DNA of 42,470 bases from Streptomyces calidiresistens. GTDB taxonomy: Bacteria > Actinomycetota > Actinomycetes > Streptomycetales > Streptomycetaceae. Below are positions 9,219 to 17,721 of this stretch, piece by piece. The notes under the pieces were generated by a model that was given only the letters and a program-made list of their open reading frames with translations, did not search any database and was not told where the DNA came from. The DNA is taken from NCBI RefSeq assembly GCF_014141525.1, contig NZ_VKHS01000002.1, positions 1 through 42,470 on the forward strand, in the 5' to 3' direction. The translations under genes were made by a program, and so were the position numbers. Within the stretch, counting starts at the first letter, position 1. Each line of letters starts with the position of its first letter.

Positions 9219-9968
9219 ATGACGACTCGACTGCTCGGCTTGGATTATCCAGGACGACGGGTTGGAGCGAGAATAACCGACCTGGACCTGTCGCCCTTCG
9301 GCATCGAGCTGACAGAGCTGATGAGGGACTCGCTTCCCGTCCGCTTCACTGCCCGAGACTATGCTCTGGACCTGCTTTCCAGGTCACCGCTCGCGAGCGA
9401 CGGTGTGCACGCCATACTTGCCTATTGTGCGGCTGCGCCGATTGCTCAGGAAATGGCGCAATTGCTGGTGGAGAGAGGTGTCGGCCCAGTGCCGCTGGTG
9501 CTTTTCGATGCCGACCCGTGTGGCGCGGACGCACTATGGCAGGGGTGCTCGGCGTGTGTCGCCGAAGCGGACGGGCAAGCGTCCATCGCACCGTTGAGTA
9601 CGTCCATGCTGTCGGACCTTCTGGACGATCCACGCGCGCTGGTCGACGTTCTCGAGAAAGACTTGTCCGATCGTGTGCTCAAGAGCCTGGCCGCGGACGA
9701 CCTCAGCGAAGAGGAACTCGTCTTCTGTCACGAACAGATCGTGCGGTCCATGCTCGACTATCTCATCTATCTTGTATCTGCGTACCACTCCGCACGGCCT
9801 GCATGGGGAGGAAGCGTTCTGCACATCGCGTCCGAAGGCCATCCGTACTGCGAGCCGTGGCAGGGTGCCTCTCAAACTCAGCTGATTCGGGTGAAATGCG
9901 ATAGAGCAGATCTGCTGCGCCATCCGGACACCGTTGAGGCGGTGTCGGCGTTCGTGAAGTCGCATTGA
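9219..9968 (+). CDS. Degenerate thioesterase-like alpha/beta hydrolase
   Basis: A 249-residue protein, the usual size of a type II NRPS thioesterase. The fold is suggested by ILAYCAAAPIAQEMAQLLVERG followed by PLVLFDADP, which matches the nucleophile elbow and next strand of thioesterases. The GxSxG elbow is replaced by AYCAAA (candidate Cys70, both glycines lost). The C-terminal catalytic histidine position appears as Arg in CDRADLLRHP. It is therefore probably not a normal hydrolase: it may be a cysteine-dependent acyltransferase, a scaffold, or decaying. ATG 9219 has GGAG eleven bases upstream; GTG 9168, overlapping the NRPS stop, is the alternative. It is last in the operon, directly against the IS256 element. 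Confidence 0.6.
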   Translation: MTTRLLGLDYPGRRVGARITDLDLSPFGIELTELMRDSLPVRFTARDYALDLLSRSPLASDGVHAILAYCAAAPIAQEMAQLLVERGVGPVPLVLFDADPCGADALWQGCSACVAEADGQASIAPLSTSMLSDLLDDPRALVDVLEKDLSDRVLKSLAADDLSEEELVFCHEQIVRSMLDYLIYLVSAYHSARPAWGGSVLHIASEGHPYCEPWQGASQTQLIRVKCDRADLLRHPDTVEAVSAFVKSH

Positions 9969-9986
9969 GAAGGGGTGTGTCAATTT

Positions 9987-11239
9987 AACGGCTGATCTTG
10001 GTTGTTGAGTGTCAGCTGTTGGTCGGAGTGAGGCGGCCATCGAAGGCGATCTGGAAGGCGTTCAACGGGGCCTTCCAGCGCATGGTCCATCGTTTGCGGC
10101 CGTTGCCGGTCGGGTCCAGGGACATGAGTGTCATGTAGACGCACTTCAGGGCGGCTTGCCCGTTGGGGAAGTGCCCGCGTGCGCGGACGGCCTTGCGTAT
10201 CCGCGCGTTCACGCTCTCGATCGCGTTGGTCGAGCAGATCACCTTGCGGATCTCGACATCGAAGGCCAGGAAGGGCACGAATTCGGCCCGGGAATCCGAC
10301 CACAGCTTCAGGATCGCCGGATACTTCCGGCCCCATGCCTCCTGAAACCCCAGGAACCGCTCCATCGCTGCGTCCTCGTTCGGCGCGGTGTAGACGGGCT
10401 TGAGCGCCTTGGCGATCTTGTCCCAGTCCTGGCGGGCCGCGTAGCGGAAGCTGCCCCGCAGCAGGTGAACCACGCACGTCTGAACGATTGTGCGGGGCCA
10501 GACGGTCTCCACCGCCTCGGGCAGGCCCTTCAGCCCGTCGCAGACGAGCATCAGCACATCACCGAGGCCGCGGTTCTTCAGCTCGGTGAACACATGCAGC
10601 CAGTACTTGGCCCCCTCACTGCCGTCACCGGCCCAGATGCCCGGGATCTCGTGGGTGCCCTCGACGGTCACGGCCATCACCACATAGATGGGCCGGTCGG
10701 CGACCTGACCGTCTCTGATCTTCACGTTGATGGCATCCACGAACAAGACCGGGTAGACCGGGTCGAGTGGGCGGTTCTGCCATTCGGCCATGCCGTCCAT
10801 GACCTTGTCCGTGATTGTGGAGATGGTCTGCTTGGACACCACCGCTCCGTAGAACTCGGCCAGGTGCGCGGAGATCTCGCCGTGGGTGAGGCCCTTCGCC
10901 GACAGCGACAGCACCATCTCGTCCACCCCCGTCAGCCGGCGCTGCCGCCTGCGCACGATCTGCGGGTCGAAGGTGCCGGCGACATCGCGGGGCACCTTCA
11001 CCTCGACCGGGCCATCTCGCCCTCCAGAGCGGACTCCGGCACACGCTTCGTCAGCTGCTGCAGCAGCCCGCCCTCACCGGTGGGCTGCGGCCCTTCACCG
11101 CGAGCCCGGTCCACAAGCATCGCGACCAACTACTCGTCCGTCGCCACACCCGACGGCGTCTCCGCCGACAGCTCGACGGGCTCGCGCTCGGCAGGGGTCT
11201 CGGTCATCTGGCGTCTCCTTGATCATCAGATCCGCCGTT
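9987..11239 (-). mobile_element. IS256-family element, decayed
   Basis: A leftward Mutator-type transposase remnant. The intact 3' part (11001-10012, 329 residues) retains the DDE residues in DAINVKIRDG, VCDGLKGL and NAIESVNARIR. The 5' part (about 11210-11010) reads MTETPAE... in another frame. It contains an in-frame TAG where CAG is expected in ATDEQLVAMLV, and is missing about 35 residues between ESALEGE and GPVEVKVPRDV, so it is inactive. Imperfect terminal repeats are visible: AACGGCTGATCT at 9987-9998 against the inverted AACGGCGGATCT at 11228-11239. Its right end lies where homology of the second TruD copy stops. Confidence 0.85.
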
Positions 11240-11381
11240 GATTAGATACTCCCTGGTCATACAGATGTGCTTGTGCGGTGGACAGCGCCGCCGGATTGCC
11301 GCTCCTTGCCCAAGTCGGGACCGGGACGCTCTCCCTGCTGACGATGTCCTCCGGGAGACGCTTGACCTTCAACGGCGTCAA
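11240..11381 (-). pseudogene. N-terminal stub of a second TruD-type gene
   Basis: Immediately after the intact GMC gene, a TTG at 11381 overlaps the GMC stop and begins MTPLKVKRLPEDIVSRESV. This matches the N-terminus of the intact TruD gene (MNEFEVKHIPDDFLVRESV) at about half the positions, with identical gene order and the same kind of overlap. Similarity fades after about 40 codons, near a HLY that may match RLY of the intact copy. The sequence then runs into the IS256 end. The rest of the gene is gone. This stub shows that the GMC-TruD pair once existed twice in the window. Confidence 0.75.
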
Positions 11382-12937
11382 CAGGCCGCTCCCTGCACGG
11401 TTCCGGACAACGCCGCGGCGACGCGCTCGCCGATCATGATGCAGGTCAGGTTGGTGTTGGCCCGCACCGAGGAAGGAATGACCGAGGCATCTGCGACGCG
11501 GAGCCCGTCCGTGTCGAAGACCCGGCATTCGCTGTCGACGACGCCCGTGGCCGCACTCGACGCCATGGCGGCGGTGCCACTCGGATGGTGCGCCGTCTGC
11601 AGGTGTGCCGCAAGGTAGCGATCCGTGCTCGCGTCGTCGTCGACGGACCAGCCGTCGACGTCCACGAGTCGTTGGATGAACTTACTGACTGCCGGATCGT
11701 CCGCTATACGCCGCACCAGCCGTAGCCCTTCGCGGAGACGGGCCCGATCGGATGCCGCAGCAAGATGGTCGAGGTGCACCACCGGGGGCCGACGGGGATC
11801 ACGAGAGCCCAGCCGCACACTGCCCCGCGACTCCGGCCCCATCAGATTCGCGGTGATCACGAAGGCGTGGCTGCCTTCCACAGAGGCGGCCGAGCGGGGC
11901 GCGTACTTCCGCATCTCGACATGGTTGAGCAGGCACAGTTGCATGTCATTGGCCATGTTCGAGCCCTGCGCGCGGTACCGCAAGACGACCTCGGCGCAGG
12001 GCGCGGAAGGGTCTGCCGTGCCCTGCTGGGGTGCGCAGACGACCGGTACCTGCGAGTGATCCGCGAGGTTCCGGCCAACGGCAGGGAGGTCGGCGACGAT
12101 GTCGATCCCGAGTTCGCTGAGTTCCTCGGCCTTGCCGATGCCGGAACGGAGCAGGATCGCCGGGCTACCGATCGCACCGGCGGCGATCGTCACTTCGGCC
12201 GCGCCGATGTCGCGTACCTGCCCATCAGCGACGACCCGCACTCCCGTCGCGCGCGATCCGGTAAACAGCACCGTATCCACCAGGGTGTTCGGCATGACGG
12301 TGAGATTGGCCCGCTGCCGCGCCGGCTCCAGAAAGGCTTTCGCCGTCGAGATCCGGCCCAACGAACCGTCGACATTCAGCGGAAGGGCGCCCACACCGGT
12401 GCTGTGGGGCTCGTTGTGATCGGCGGTACTGTCGAATCCGGCCCTCCGGCACGCCTCGGCGAATGCCTGGGACAGCGGAGTCATCCGCTCCCTGGGCGTT
12501 CGGGCGATCCGAAGGGGGCCGCGGCGGCCGTGGTGAGCGCCGACCCGATCGACATCGGCCTCTATGGCGACGAACCCATCCAGCACCGCTTCCCATGACC
12601 AACTCACCCGGCCCGACGGCCAGTCGTCGAAGTCGCCGGGCTCCGGCCGGAGCGCGATGCACGTGTTCACACTCGAGCAGCCGCCGACGACCTTGCCGCG
12701 GGGGAGCCAATACTCGTTGCCGCCGGCACCGCGGGCGGTGTACCCCCAGTCGTGAGAGTTCAACGATGGTGTCCGCCCGTCCTGGAGCTCCGGTGGAAGG
12801 GCTAGGCCGTGATAGTCCGGTCCGGCCTCGATCAGCAGGACGAGGCGGTCGGTGCACTCGGCGAGTCGAGCGGCGAGTACCGCACCCGTCGACCCGGCGC
12901 CGACGACTATGTGGTCAAAGAACACTGGCGAGCGCAT
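11378..12937 (-). CDS. GMC-family flavin oxidoreductase (intact copy)
   Basis: A 519-residue glucose-methanol-choline oxidoreductase, typical length. The N-terminal FAD-binding motif is IVVGAGSTGAVLAARL, followed by LLIEAGPDYH, the GMC signature region PRGKVVGGCSSVNT, the second signature around AAGAIGSPAILLRSGIG, and the C-terminal HHPSGTAAM and IPSSVRANTNLT blocks carrying the catalytic His. Start ATG 12937 follows GAAGGG; the longer frame from 13372 is not conserved. These enzymes oxidise primary alcohols. In pseudouridimycin a GMC enzyme is assigned to oxidation of the pseudouridine 5'-OH. Neighbourhood with TruD, twice, supports the same job here, but this is inference. The gene has moved far from the intact TruD gene or lost its own partner to IS256. 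Confidence 0.92.
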   Translation of the reverse strand: MRSPVFFDHIVVGAGSTGAVLAARLAECTDRLVLLIEAGPDYHGLALPPELQDGRTPSLNSHDWGYTARGAGGNEYWLPRGKVVGGCSSVNTCIALRPEPGDFDDWPSGRVSWSWEAVLDGFVAIEADVDRVGAHHGRRGPLRIARTPRERMTPLSQAFAEACRRAGFDSTADHNEPHSTGVGALPLNVDGSLGRISTAKAFLEPARQRANLTVMPNTLVDTVLFTGSRATGVRVVADGQVRDIGAAEVTIAAGAIGSPAILLRSGIGKAEELSELGIDIVADLPAVGRNLADHSQVPVVCAPQQGTADPSAPCAEVVLRYRAQGSNMANDMQLCLLNHVEMRKYAPRSAASVEGSHAFVITANLMGPESRGSVRLGSRDPRRPPVVHLDHLAAASDRARLREGLRLVRRIADDPAVSKFIQRLVDVDGWSVDDDASTDRYLAAHLQTAHHPSGTAAMASSAATGVVDSECRVFDTDGLRVADASVIPSSVRANTNLTCIMIGERVAAALSGTVQGAAC

Positions 12938-13672
12938 GGCACTACCCTTCGGCCGCTCATGGATTGCACGATTACGAATGAGGCGTACTTCGCCCCGGCA
13001 TCTGACGACAGCGAGAAGGGCCGCAGGGCATCTATAACGGAATGCACGAGAGCGCTTCGCCGAGCAGACGGTCCCGGCGGGCGCTCTGGTTCTCGGCGTT
13101 GAAGCTCGTGAGCTCCTCGTCCACGACCCTCGAACTGAGCTGCTTGCTGCACAACCGCAGTGGCCGAAAACGGCGTTACCGACCAACTGTGCCGGCCAGG
13201 AGCCCGAAATCGAGCCGAGAACACCGGGCTTGTCTGCAGTGGAAGGAAATGGCACGTCCGAATAGTCGATCTCTGAATGCCACCCCTTGAGGAGCTCGCC
13301 ATTACCTTCGGGACACCTCTCGATCTCCACTGGGCCGAAGCTCCAGGTACTGCAGCCGCACTTCCTGGTCACCTGCTCACACTTGGTCTGAACCGGTCAC
13401 CGTCTCGGAGAACTGGGGTGGCACAGCAACTCACGGCATGGGACTGGCACTGCCACGGGGCACGAAGCGATCAGGTTGCGTCAGTACAGGAACGGAGCAG
13501 GTCCGCGATCACGGTGTCGAGGTCGCGATGGAGGCCGTTAGCGAAGGCGTACCGCGCAGACACATTTTCTGTCTTCCCCGCGGTCATCCTTTCGGGAGGC
13601 CGTGGCCTCAGCGTTGGTCAGCATGATGGTGAGGGAGTGAGCATTCATTCGCTACGGTCGGTCCAGGACGGT
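12938..13672. other. Region upstream of the intact GMC gene
   Basis: About 735 bases without a convincing gene. It presumably carries the GMC promoter. The only coding-like stretch is the 38-codon leftward frame at 13471-13587. Overlapping frames on both strands have no recognisable motif. Confidence 0.35.
13471..13587 (-). CDS. Possible small ORF or regulator C-terminal remnant
   Basis: A 38-codon frame, MTAGKTENVSARYAFANGL and so on to a helical ADLLRSCTDAT end. By hand count about three quarters of its codons end in G or C, suggesting real coding. It is on the same strand as the decarboxylase-like gene and lies about 85 bases after that gene's stop. No good ribosome site precedes the ATG (AAAGG abuts it). 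The text resembles the last helix of a TetR-type regulator, so it may be the remnant of one. I do not recognise it with confidence. Confidence 0.25.
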   Translation of the reverse strand: MTAGKTENVSARYAFANGLHRDLDTVIADLLRSCTDAT

Positions 13673-14551
13673 TCAGGCGAGGTAATAGGGTCGGCTGTGT
13701 GCGGCGACCGGGGCCGACTGATAGGTCCACATGCCAGCCGCGGCGGCGTGGGTCAGCAGCGCCGTGAGGTCCTGGCCTACGAGCGAGGTCGGCTCCGCCA
13801 CATGCAGTGAGACCTGTGCGGCCGTTTCGGAGTCCAGCAGGTAGTACTGATAGGGGTGGTAGACGCTCTGCCGACTGGTCAGCAGGCGGCCCTCCGAATC
13901 GGTTCCGTAGCCCGTGACAGGAGTGTTGTTCACCGGCACGCAGGCCAGGCCGCCAAGGTGTGCGTCGATGCTGAACAGCAGGCGGCCGCCGGGCGTGATG
14001 CTCCCGTCATCGGCGAAGTCGGCGTCCAGGACACGGACATGCCAGTCGGACGTCTCCGGACCGTTGAGCGACGGCATGGTTGCCGTGAAGCGGGCCGGTA
14101 GTTTCGGCTCGGCGAATATTTTTGATCCGGCCTCAATGGCCATCACATTGTCGCAGAGCACGTGAATTCTGCCGATGCCGAGCAACTTGGTCTGGTCGAT
14201 TCCGGTGGCATACTGCTCGTACGACACCGGGAACATCCGGTGCTCCTCGCCCTGAGGATATGCGATGATGTTTATCTCCACCTCCTCCGTGATGCTTGAG
14301 CCGTCTCCGTACTGCGCGAAGTAAAGCTGATAGTTGAGCGAGAAGCAGGCGCGGCCGTCGAAGTCGGCTGGGGCCAGGCGCGGGTGGGTGCGACCTAGGA
14401 TATTCGCAGCCGTCTCGAAATTCACCAGGTAGTCGATCCCGATGTTGTGCCACGCCCCACAATAGAAGGGCAGCCGAAAGGGCTCGGGAATCGGCGGCAG
14501 AGGGAGGGGCGCGTCGCGTCGGGTCGAGTTCGGGTCGAGAGCAGTCATCAT
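13673..14551 (-). CDS. Acetoacetate decarboxylase-like protein
   Basis: A 292-residue protein resembling the acetoacetate decarboxylase superfamily. The key stretch is CDNVMAIEAGSKIFAEPK, comparable to the A-I-x-A-G-R-E-x-x-x-x-P-K segment of that family, with Lys150 at the Schiff-base lysine position. Upstream, ITEEVEINIIAYP fits a family strand. True decarboxylases have two adjacent lysines there; here only one is present, so chemistry may differ (some relatives are aldolase-dehydratases or hydrolases). The first ATG (14551) is followed at once by a second, with GAGAAAG upstream. It stands alone on the minus strand. A link to the peptide pathway is unproven; it could act on a keto acid building block. 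Confidence 0.5.
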   Translation of the reverse strand: MMTALDPNSTRRDAPLPLPPIPEPFRLPFYCGAWHNIGIDYLVNFETAANILGRTHPRLAPADFDGRACFSLNYQLYFAQYGDGSSITEEVEINIIAYPQGEEHRMFPVSYEQYATGIDQTKLLGIGRIHVLCDNVMAIEAGSKIFAEPKLPARFTATMPSLNGPETSDWHVRVLDADFADDGSITPGGRLLFSIDAHLGGLACVPVNNTPVTGYGTDSEGRLLTSRQSVYHPYQYYLLDSETAAQVSLHVAEPTSLVGQDLTALLTHAAAAGMWTYQSAPVAAHSRPYYLA

Positions 14552-15146
14552 AGTTGCTTTCTCGTGACGTGTGTCGGCGGCCGCACTCTAATTCGTGCTG
14601 CTTGGACAGCGACAGGCAGGTGGGAGATATTGTTGGAATGAACGTGTGTGGGAGCTCGCCGGCCAGGCTGAACCCGCCGGCCGAGGTCTGCCACAACATG
14701 TGCCGAATAGAGCAAAGCGCCAAAGAGGATATAGGGGATTCCTCGCGCATCTCATCGCGTCGCAGCCGGACCTCGCGGGCAGCGTAAGCCAGGTTCACCA
14801 CCCGGCCGTTGACCTGCTCCATTCGCTCGGCCTTTAACAAGTCGAGGTGAAAAGAAGGACGCTCAGGGCGTGATTACAGCACACGAGCCACCCTCGCGGA
14901 GGAAAGTGGTGGCCATTTCCTCGTTTCGATCACGTGGCAAGACCCTGGCTCTCAGCTTCCTACTCGGCAGCTGCGGCGCCAGAGACAGAGGATACATATT
15001 CAACCCTTAAGGCAATGCTCAAAATTCCAGGATTGATGTAGTGATGAGCGCTCGCTCATACTGGCAGGCCCCCTCATCGCGCGACTCTTGGTTTCAAGGT
15101 GACACGACTCTAGACGCGAGCGGGCCTGTTTCACCCCTGACAGGCG
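14552..15146. other. Gene-free region with an operator-like palindrome
   Basis: Nearly 600 bases with no gene I can support, lying between the decarboxylase-like gene start and the transposon debris. Frames at 14554-14837 are shadows without motifs. The palindrome at 15044-15059 is the only clear structure. Confidence 0.35.
15044..15059. promoter_or_regulatory. TetR-operator-like palindrome
   Basis: ATGAGCG-CT-CGCTCAT: two perfect 7-bp arms with a 2-nt centre. Palindromes of the TGAGCG...CGCTCA kind are typical binding sites of TetR-family repressors. No intact regulator gene is adjacent; transposon insertions to the right may have removed it. The nearest surviving gene start is about 500 bases to the left (14551). 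Confidence 0.45.
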
Positions 15147-15300
15147 CTAGGTGTATGAGGCCACAAGGTTGGTGACGCGTGTGAGGAGTCGGGAGGCGGG
15201 TGGTTGGTTTCTGGCGTCAGTGTGGGGGCGATGGTAGTTGTAGTGGATGTTCCAGACGGCCAGGGCTTGGCTGCGCGGGGCGTTTGAGGTCCATGCGGGC
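15147..15300 (-). mobile_element. IS481-type transposase C-terminal fragment
   Basis: About 50 codons read leftward, with HYNYHRPH and NQPPASRLLTRVTNLVASY, matching the C-terminal end of IS481-family transposases (HYNYHRPH...NQPPASR...VTNxxASY). The rest of the element is absent. The fragment abuts the IS3 element. Confidence 0.65.
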
Positions 15301-15343
15301 TGGTGGATAGGAAGGGGCCTTGACCCCGGATGTTGGACACGGG

Positions 15344-16243
15344 TTATGCGGCTGGTGCCAGCGTAGTTGGTGTGAGGTGGAAGTCGTTCTCGAAGGCGAT
15401 CGGTGAGCGTTGTCCGATGCGGGAGTGTCGGCGGCGGATGTTGTAGCGGTGGAGCCATCGAAACGGGTCGAGTCGGGCCTCGCGCTCAGTTGGCCAAATC
15501 TTTCGTCCTTGCAGGGTTTCGCGTTTGAAGCTCGCGTTGAAGGACTCGGCGAGTGCGTTGTCCGCGCTGGACCCGACCGTGCTCATGCTTCGTCTGACCC
15601 CTGCTGACCTGTATGCTTCGGCAAATGCCCTGCTCGTGTACCGGGCTCCGTGGTCCGTGTGCATGATCGATCCGGCGATGCTGCCGCGGGTTCGGATCGC
15701 CGCGTCCAGGGCATCCGTGAGGAGATCTGCGCGCATGTGATCGGCGAGCGCCCAGCCGACCAGACGGCGCAAAGCGAGGTCGATCACGGTCGCCGGACAG
15801 CAGAACCTGCCATCGTCGATGGGTAGGTGGGTGATGTCGCCGAGATACTTCGTGTTCGGGGCCCAGACGGTGAAGTCGCGGCCGATCAGGGCCGGCGCTT
15901 TGGTCGCGGCCGGGTCTGCGGTGGTGCGGTGCCGGCGGCGCAACCGGACTCCTTCGATCCCGAACGTCCGCATGATCCTCGCGACCCGCTTGTGATTGAC
16001 CGTCTCGCCGCCCGTCTCGCGGAGCTCTGCGGCGATTCCAGGAGCCCCATGGGTGCCGTCCGATTCCTGGTGCACCGCCCGTATCCGGGTGGCAAGCTTC
16101 GCGTCGGCCGCCTGCCGGGCGGCCCGGTCCGCAGCCATCCGGCGCCGGTAATAGAAGCTCGAGCGGGCGACGCCGAGGATGCTGCAGGGCCGCTTCACGC
16201 CGTAACGGCGCTGGAGGTCGGCGACACACCGGAAGCGGTTCAC
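15344..16243 (-). CDS. IS3-family transposase OrfB
   Basis: A 299-residue integrase-core transposase, apparently intact. The DDE residues are visible in LGDITHLP, HTDHGARYTS and NALAESFNASFKRE; the N-terminal HTH_21-like region is around HGAPGIAAELRETG. The GTG start at 16243 overlaps the OrfA stop (GTGA), the usual IS3 arrangement in which a -1 frameshift makes the OrfAB transposase. It could still be active if supplied with OrfA, but the local OrfA copy is truncated. Confidence 0.88.
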   Translation of the reverse strand: MNRFRCVADLQRRYGVKRPCSILGVARSSFYYRRRMAADRAARQAADAKLATRIRAVHQESDGTHGAPGIAAELRETGGETVNHKRVARIMRTFGIEGVRLRRRHRTTADPAATKAPALIGRDFTVWAPNTKYLGDITHLPIDDGRFCCPATVIDLALRRLVGWALADHMRADLLTDALDAAIRTRGSIAGSIMHTDHGARYTSRAFAEAYRSAGVRRSMSTVGSSADNALAESFNASFKRETLQGRKIWPTEREARLDPFRWLHRYNIRRRHSRIGQRSPIAFENDFHLTPTTLAPAA

Positions 16244-16455
16244 CAGCGCGCCTCCCCGGCGAAATACTTCGCCGCCTTCCGCAGGATCTGGCGTTCCTCC
16301 TCCAACTCGCGGACCTTCTTCCGCAAGGCTGCGTTCTCCGCCTCCAGCGGGGCAGGCGGCTGGGACGATTCCTGCGTCCGGCGTCCCCGAGGACGGCTCA
16401 CCCCGGCTGCCCTCACCCGGTTCCGCAGGGTCTCCGGGTTGATCCTCAGATCGGC
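16240..16455 (-). pseudogene. IS3 OrfA, 5'-truncated
   Basis: Leftward reading INPETLRNRVRAAG followed by the leucine-zipper stretch ENAALRKKVRELEEERQILR and ending KYFAGEARW is the C-terminal two thirds of an IS3 OrfA. The N-terminal helix-turn-helix start is missing and replaced by sequence shared with the ISKra4 fragment on the other strand. The junction lies near 16450. Confidence 0.75.
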
Positions 16456-16835
16456 GTCGAGGTCGACCTCGTCGTGGACTTCGTCCACGTGCTCGAATAT
16501 TTACGGAAGGCCGCCGACGACCTGCACCACTCGCGCGAGGAACGGGTTGCGTTCGTCGCCGCCACCGCCTCTTCGAAGGACACAGCGTCGCTGTGGCCGC
16601 CGACCTGCACCACCACCAGCGCCGCCGAGTAGGCCAGCGCACAAGGCCCGGACCGGCCCGCTGCGCGGCCTGCCTCACCGCGAAGCAGCCGTACCTGATC
16701 TACCACATCGCCCTGGCGCTGGGCCGGCTCATCGCCACTGGCGTCATCGAAGGGAGCTGCCCATACCTGGTCAAGGACCGCCTCGACATCACCAGAGCCC
16801 GCTGGAGGCCGGTAGACCAAGGAGCCACGTGCCGG
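16455..16835 (+). mobile_element. ISKra4-type transposase fragments
   Basis: Rightward reading DLVVDFVHVLEYLRKAADDL (16462 onward) matches the (L)DFxHVLEYLWKAA motif of ISKra4 transposases. After a frame change, LTAKQPYLIYHIALALGR and IATGVIEGSCPYLVKDRLD match the C-terminal region of the same family. Frameshifts and gaps show it is dead. It is truncated at its left by the IS3 element. Confidence 0.65.
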
Positions 16836-16908
16836 AGACCTCGTGGCCAGCGTAGCGGCGGTTATCTACCTTCTCCGGCGACGGCCGGCACACCAGCGCC
16901 GTCACCCG

Positions 16909-17712
16909 CTACGAGCACAACAACCGCTGGATCCGGCGCGAGGCGATCCACAAGCCCACGACCATCATCACCAGCAGATACAGCGCATGGCCCAGCAACC
17001 CCCACGAGACCAGCCCCAACGCCAGACCCCGTACGAGCTCCACGGCGTGATACAGCGGAAGTGTAACCACCAGCGCCTCCACCACCGCTGGATACCCGCC
17101 CACGGGCGCGAATGTACCGGAGAACAGAAACAACGAGAACTGCGCCACTGTGATCAGGTCGAGATCCTGCCAGCCGCGCATCAGCGTCGACGTGGCCATC
17201 CCCACCGCGGCGAACGCCATCCCTACCAGCAGTGTCGCCGGAAACGCCGCCAGTGCCCACCAAGGATCCGCCAGCCCGAACATCACCATGATTACCAGGA
17301 AGATCGCCGTGTAGAGCGCACTGCGCACCATGGCCCACACCATCTCACCGAACGCCACCTCGATCGGCTGCACTGGCGTAGCCAGGATCGCATCAAACGT
17401 CTTGGAGTACTTCATCTTGTAGAAGAAGTTGAACGCCGTCTCAGCCAGCGCCCCGTTCATCGCGGACGCCGCCAGCATCGCCGGAGCAACGAACACTGCG
17501 TACGGCACCAGCGAGCCGTCGTCCATCTGAATGTTGTTCACCAGTGCACCCACGCCGACACCGATCGACAGGAGATACAGCAATGGCTCGAAGAACCCCG
17601 CCAACAACACCAGCCAATACGACACGCCGCTCCGCAAAGCCCCCAGGTTACGGTTCATCACCGCACCCACCCGACTCGCCGACACATGTCGTGCCACTAT
17701 CAGAGTCATCAT
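16909..17712 (-). CDS. ABC-2 type export permease (second)
   Basis: A 267-residue membrane protein of the ABC-2/DrrB type, with about six hydrophobic spans (for example LLAGFFEPLLYLLSIGVGVG, TAIFLVIMVMFGLA and LLGHALYLLVMMVVGLW). The span-adjacent FEPLLYLLSIGVGVG start is typical of antibiotic exporters. It is last in a three-gene leftward operon, ten bases after the first permease. The pair probably forms a heterodimeric pore with the ATPase at 18477 and exports the cluster product or gives self-resistance. That link rests only on position. Confidence 0.85.
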   Translation of the reverse strand: MMTLIVARHVSASRVGAVMNRNLGALRSGVSYWLVLLAGFFEPLLYLLSIGVGVGALVNNIQMDDGSLVPYAVFVAPAMLAASAMNGALAETAFNFFYKMKYSKTFDAILATPVQPIEVAFGEMVWAMVRSALYTAIFLVIMVMFGLADPWWALAAFPATLLVGMAFAAVGMATSTLMRGWQDLDLITVAQFSLFLFSGTFAPVGGYPAVVEALVVTLPLYHAVELVRGLALGLVSWGLLGHALYLLVMMVVGLWIASRRIQRLLCS

Positions 17713-17721
17713 TACGTCAAC

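Noticed and set aside
10009-11241. A 410-codon rightward frame
   Set aside because: It is the antisense of the IS256 transposase, a common artefact of high GC content.
11378-13372. A 664-residue form of the GMC oxidoreductase
   Set aside because: The extra 145 residues have no GMC features; the FAD motif begins just after ATG 12937, which has a ribosome site.
15827-16855. A 342-codon rightward frame
   Set aside because: Mostly antisense of IS3 OrfB; only its right part overlaps the ISKra4 fragment, in another frame.
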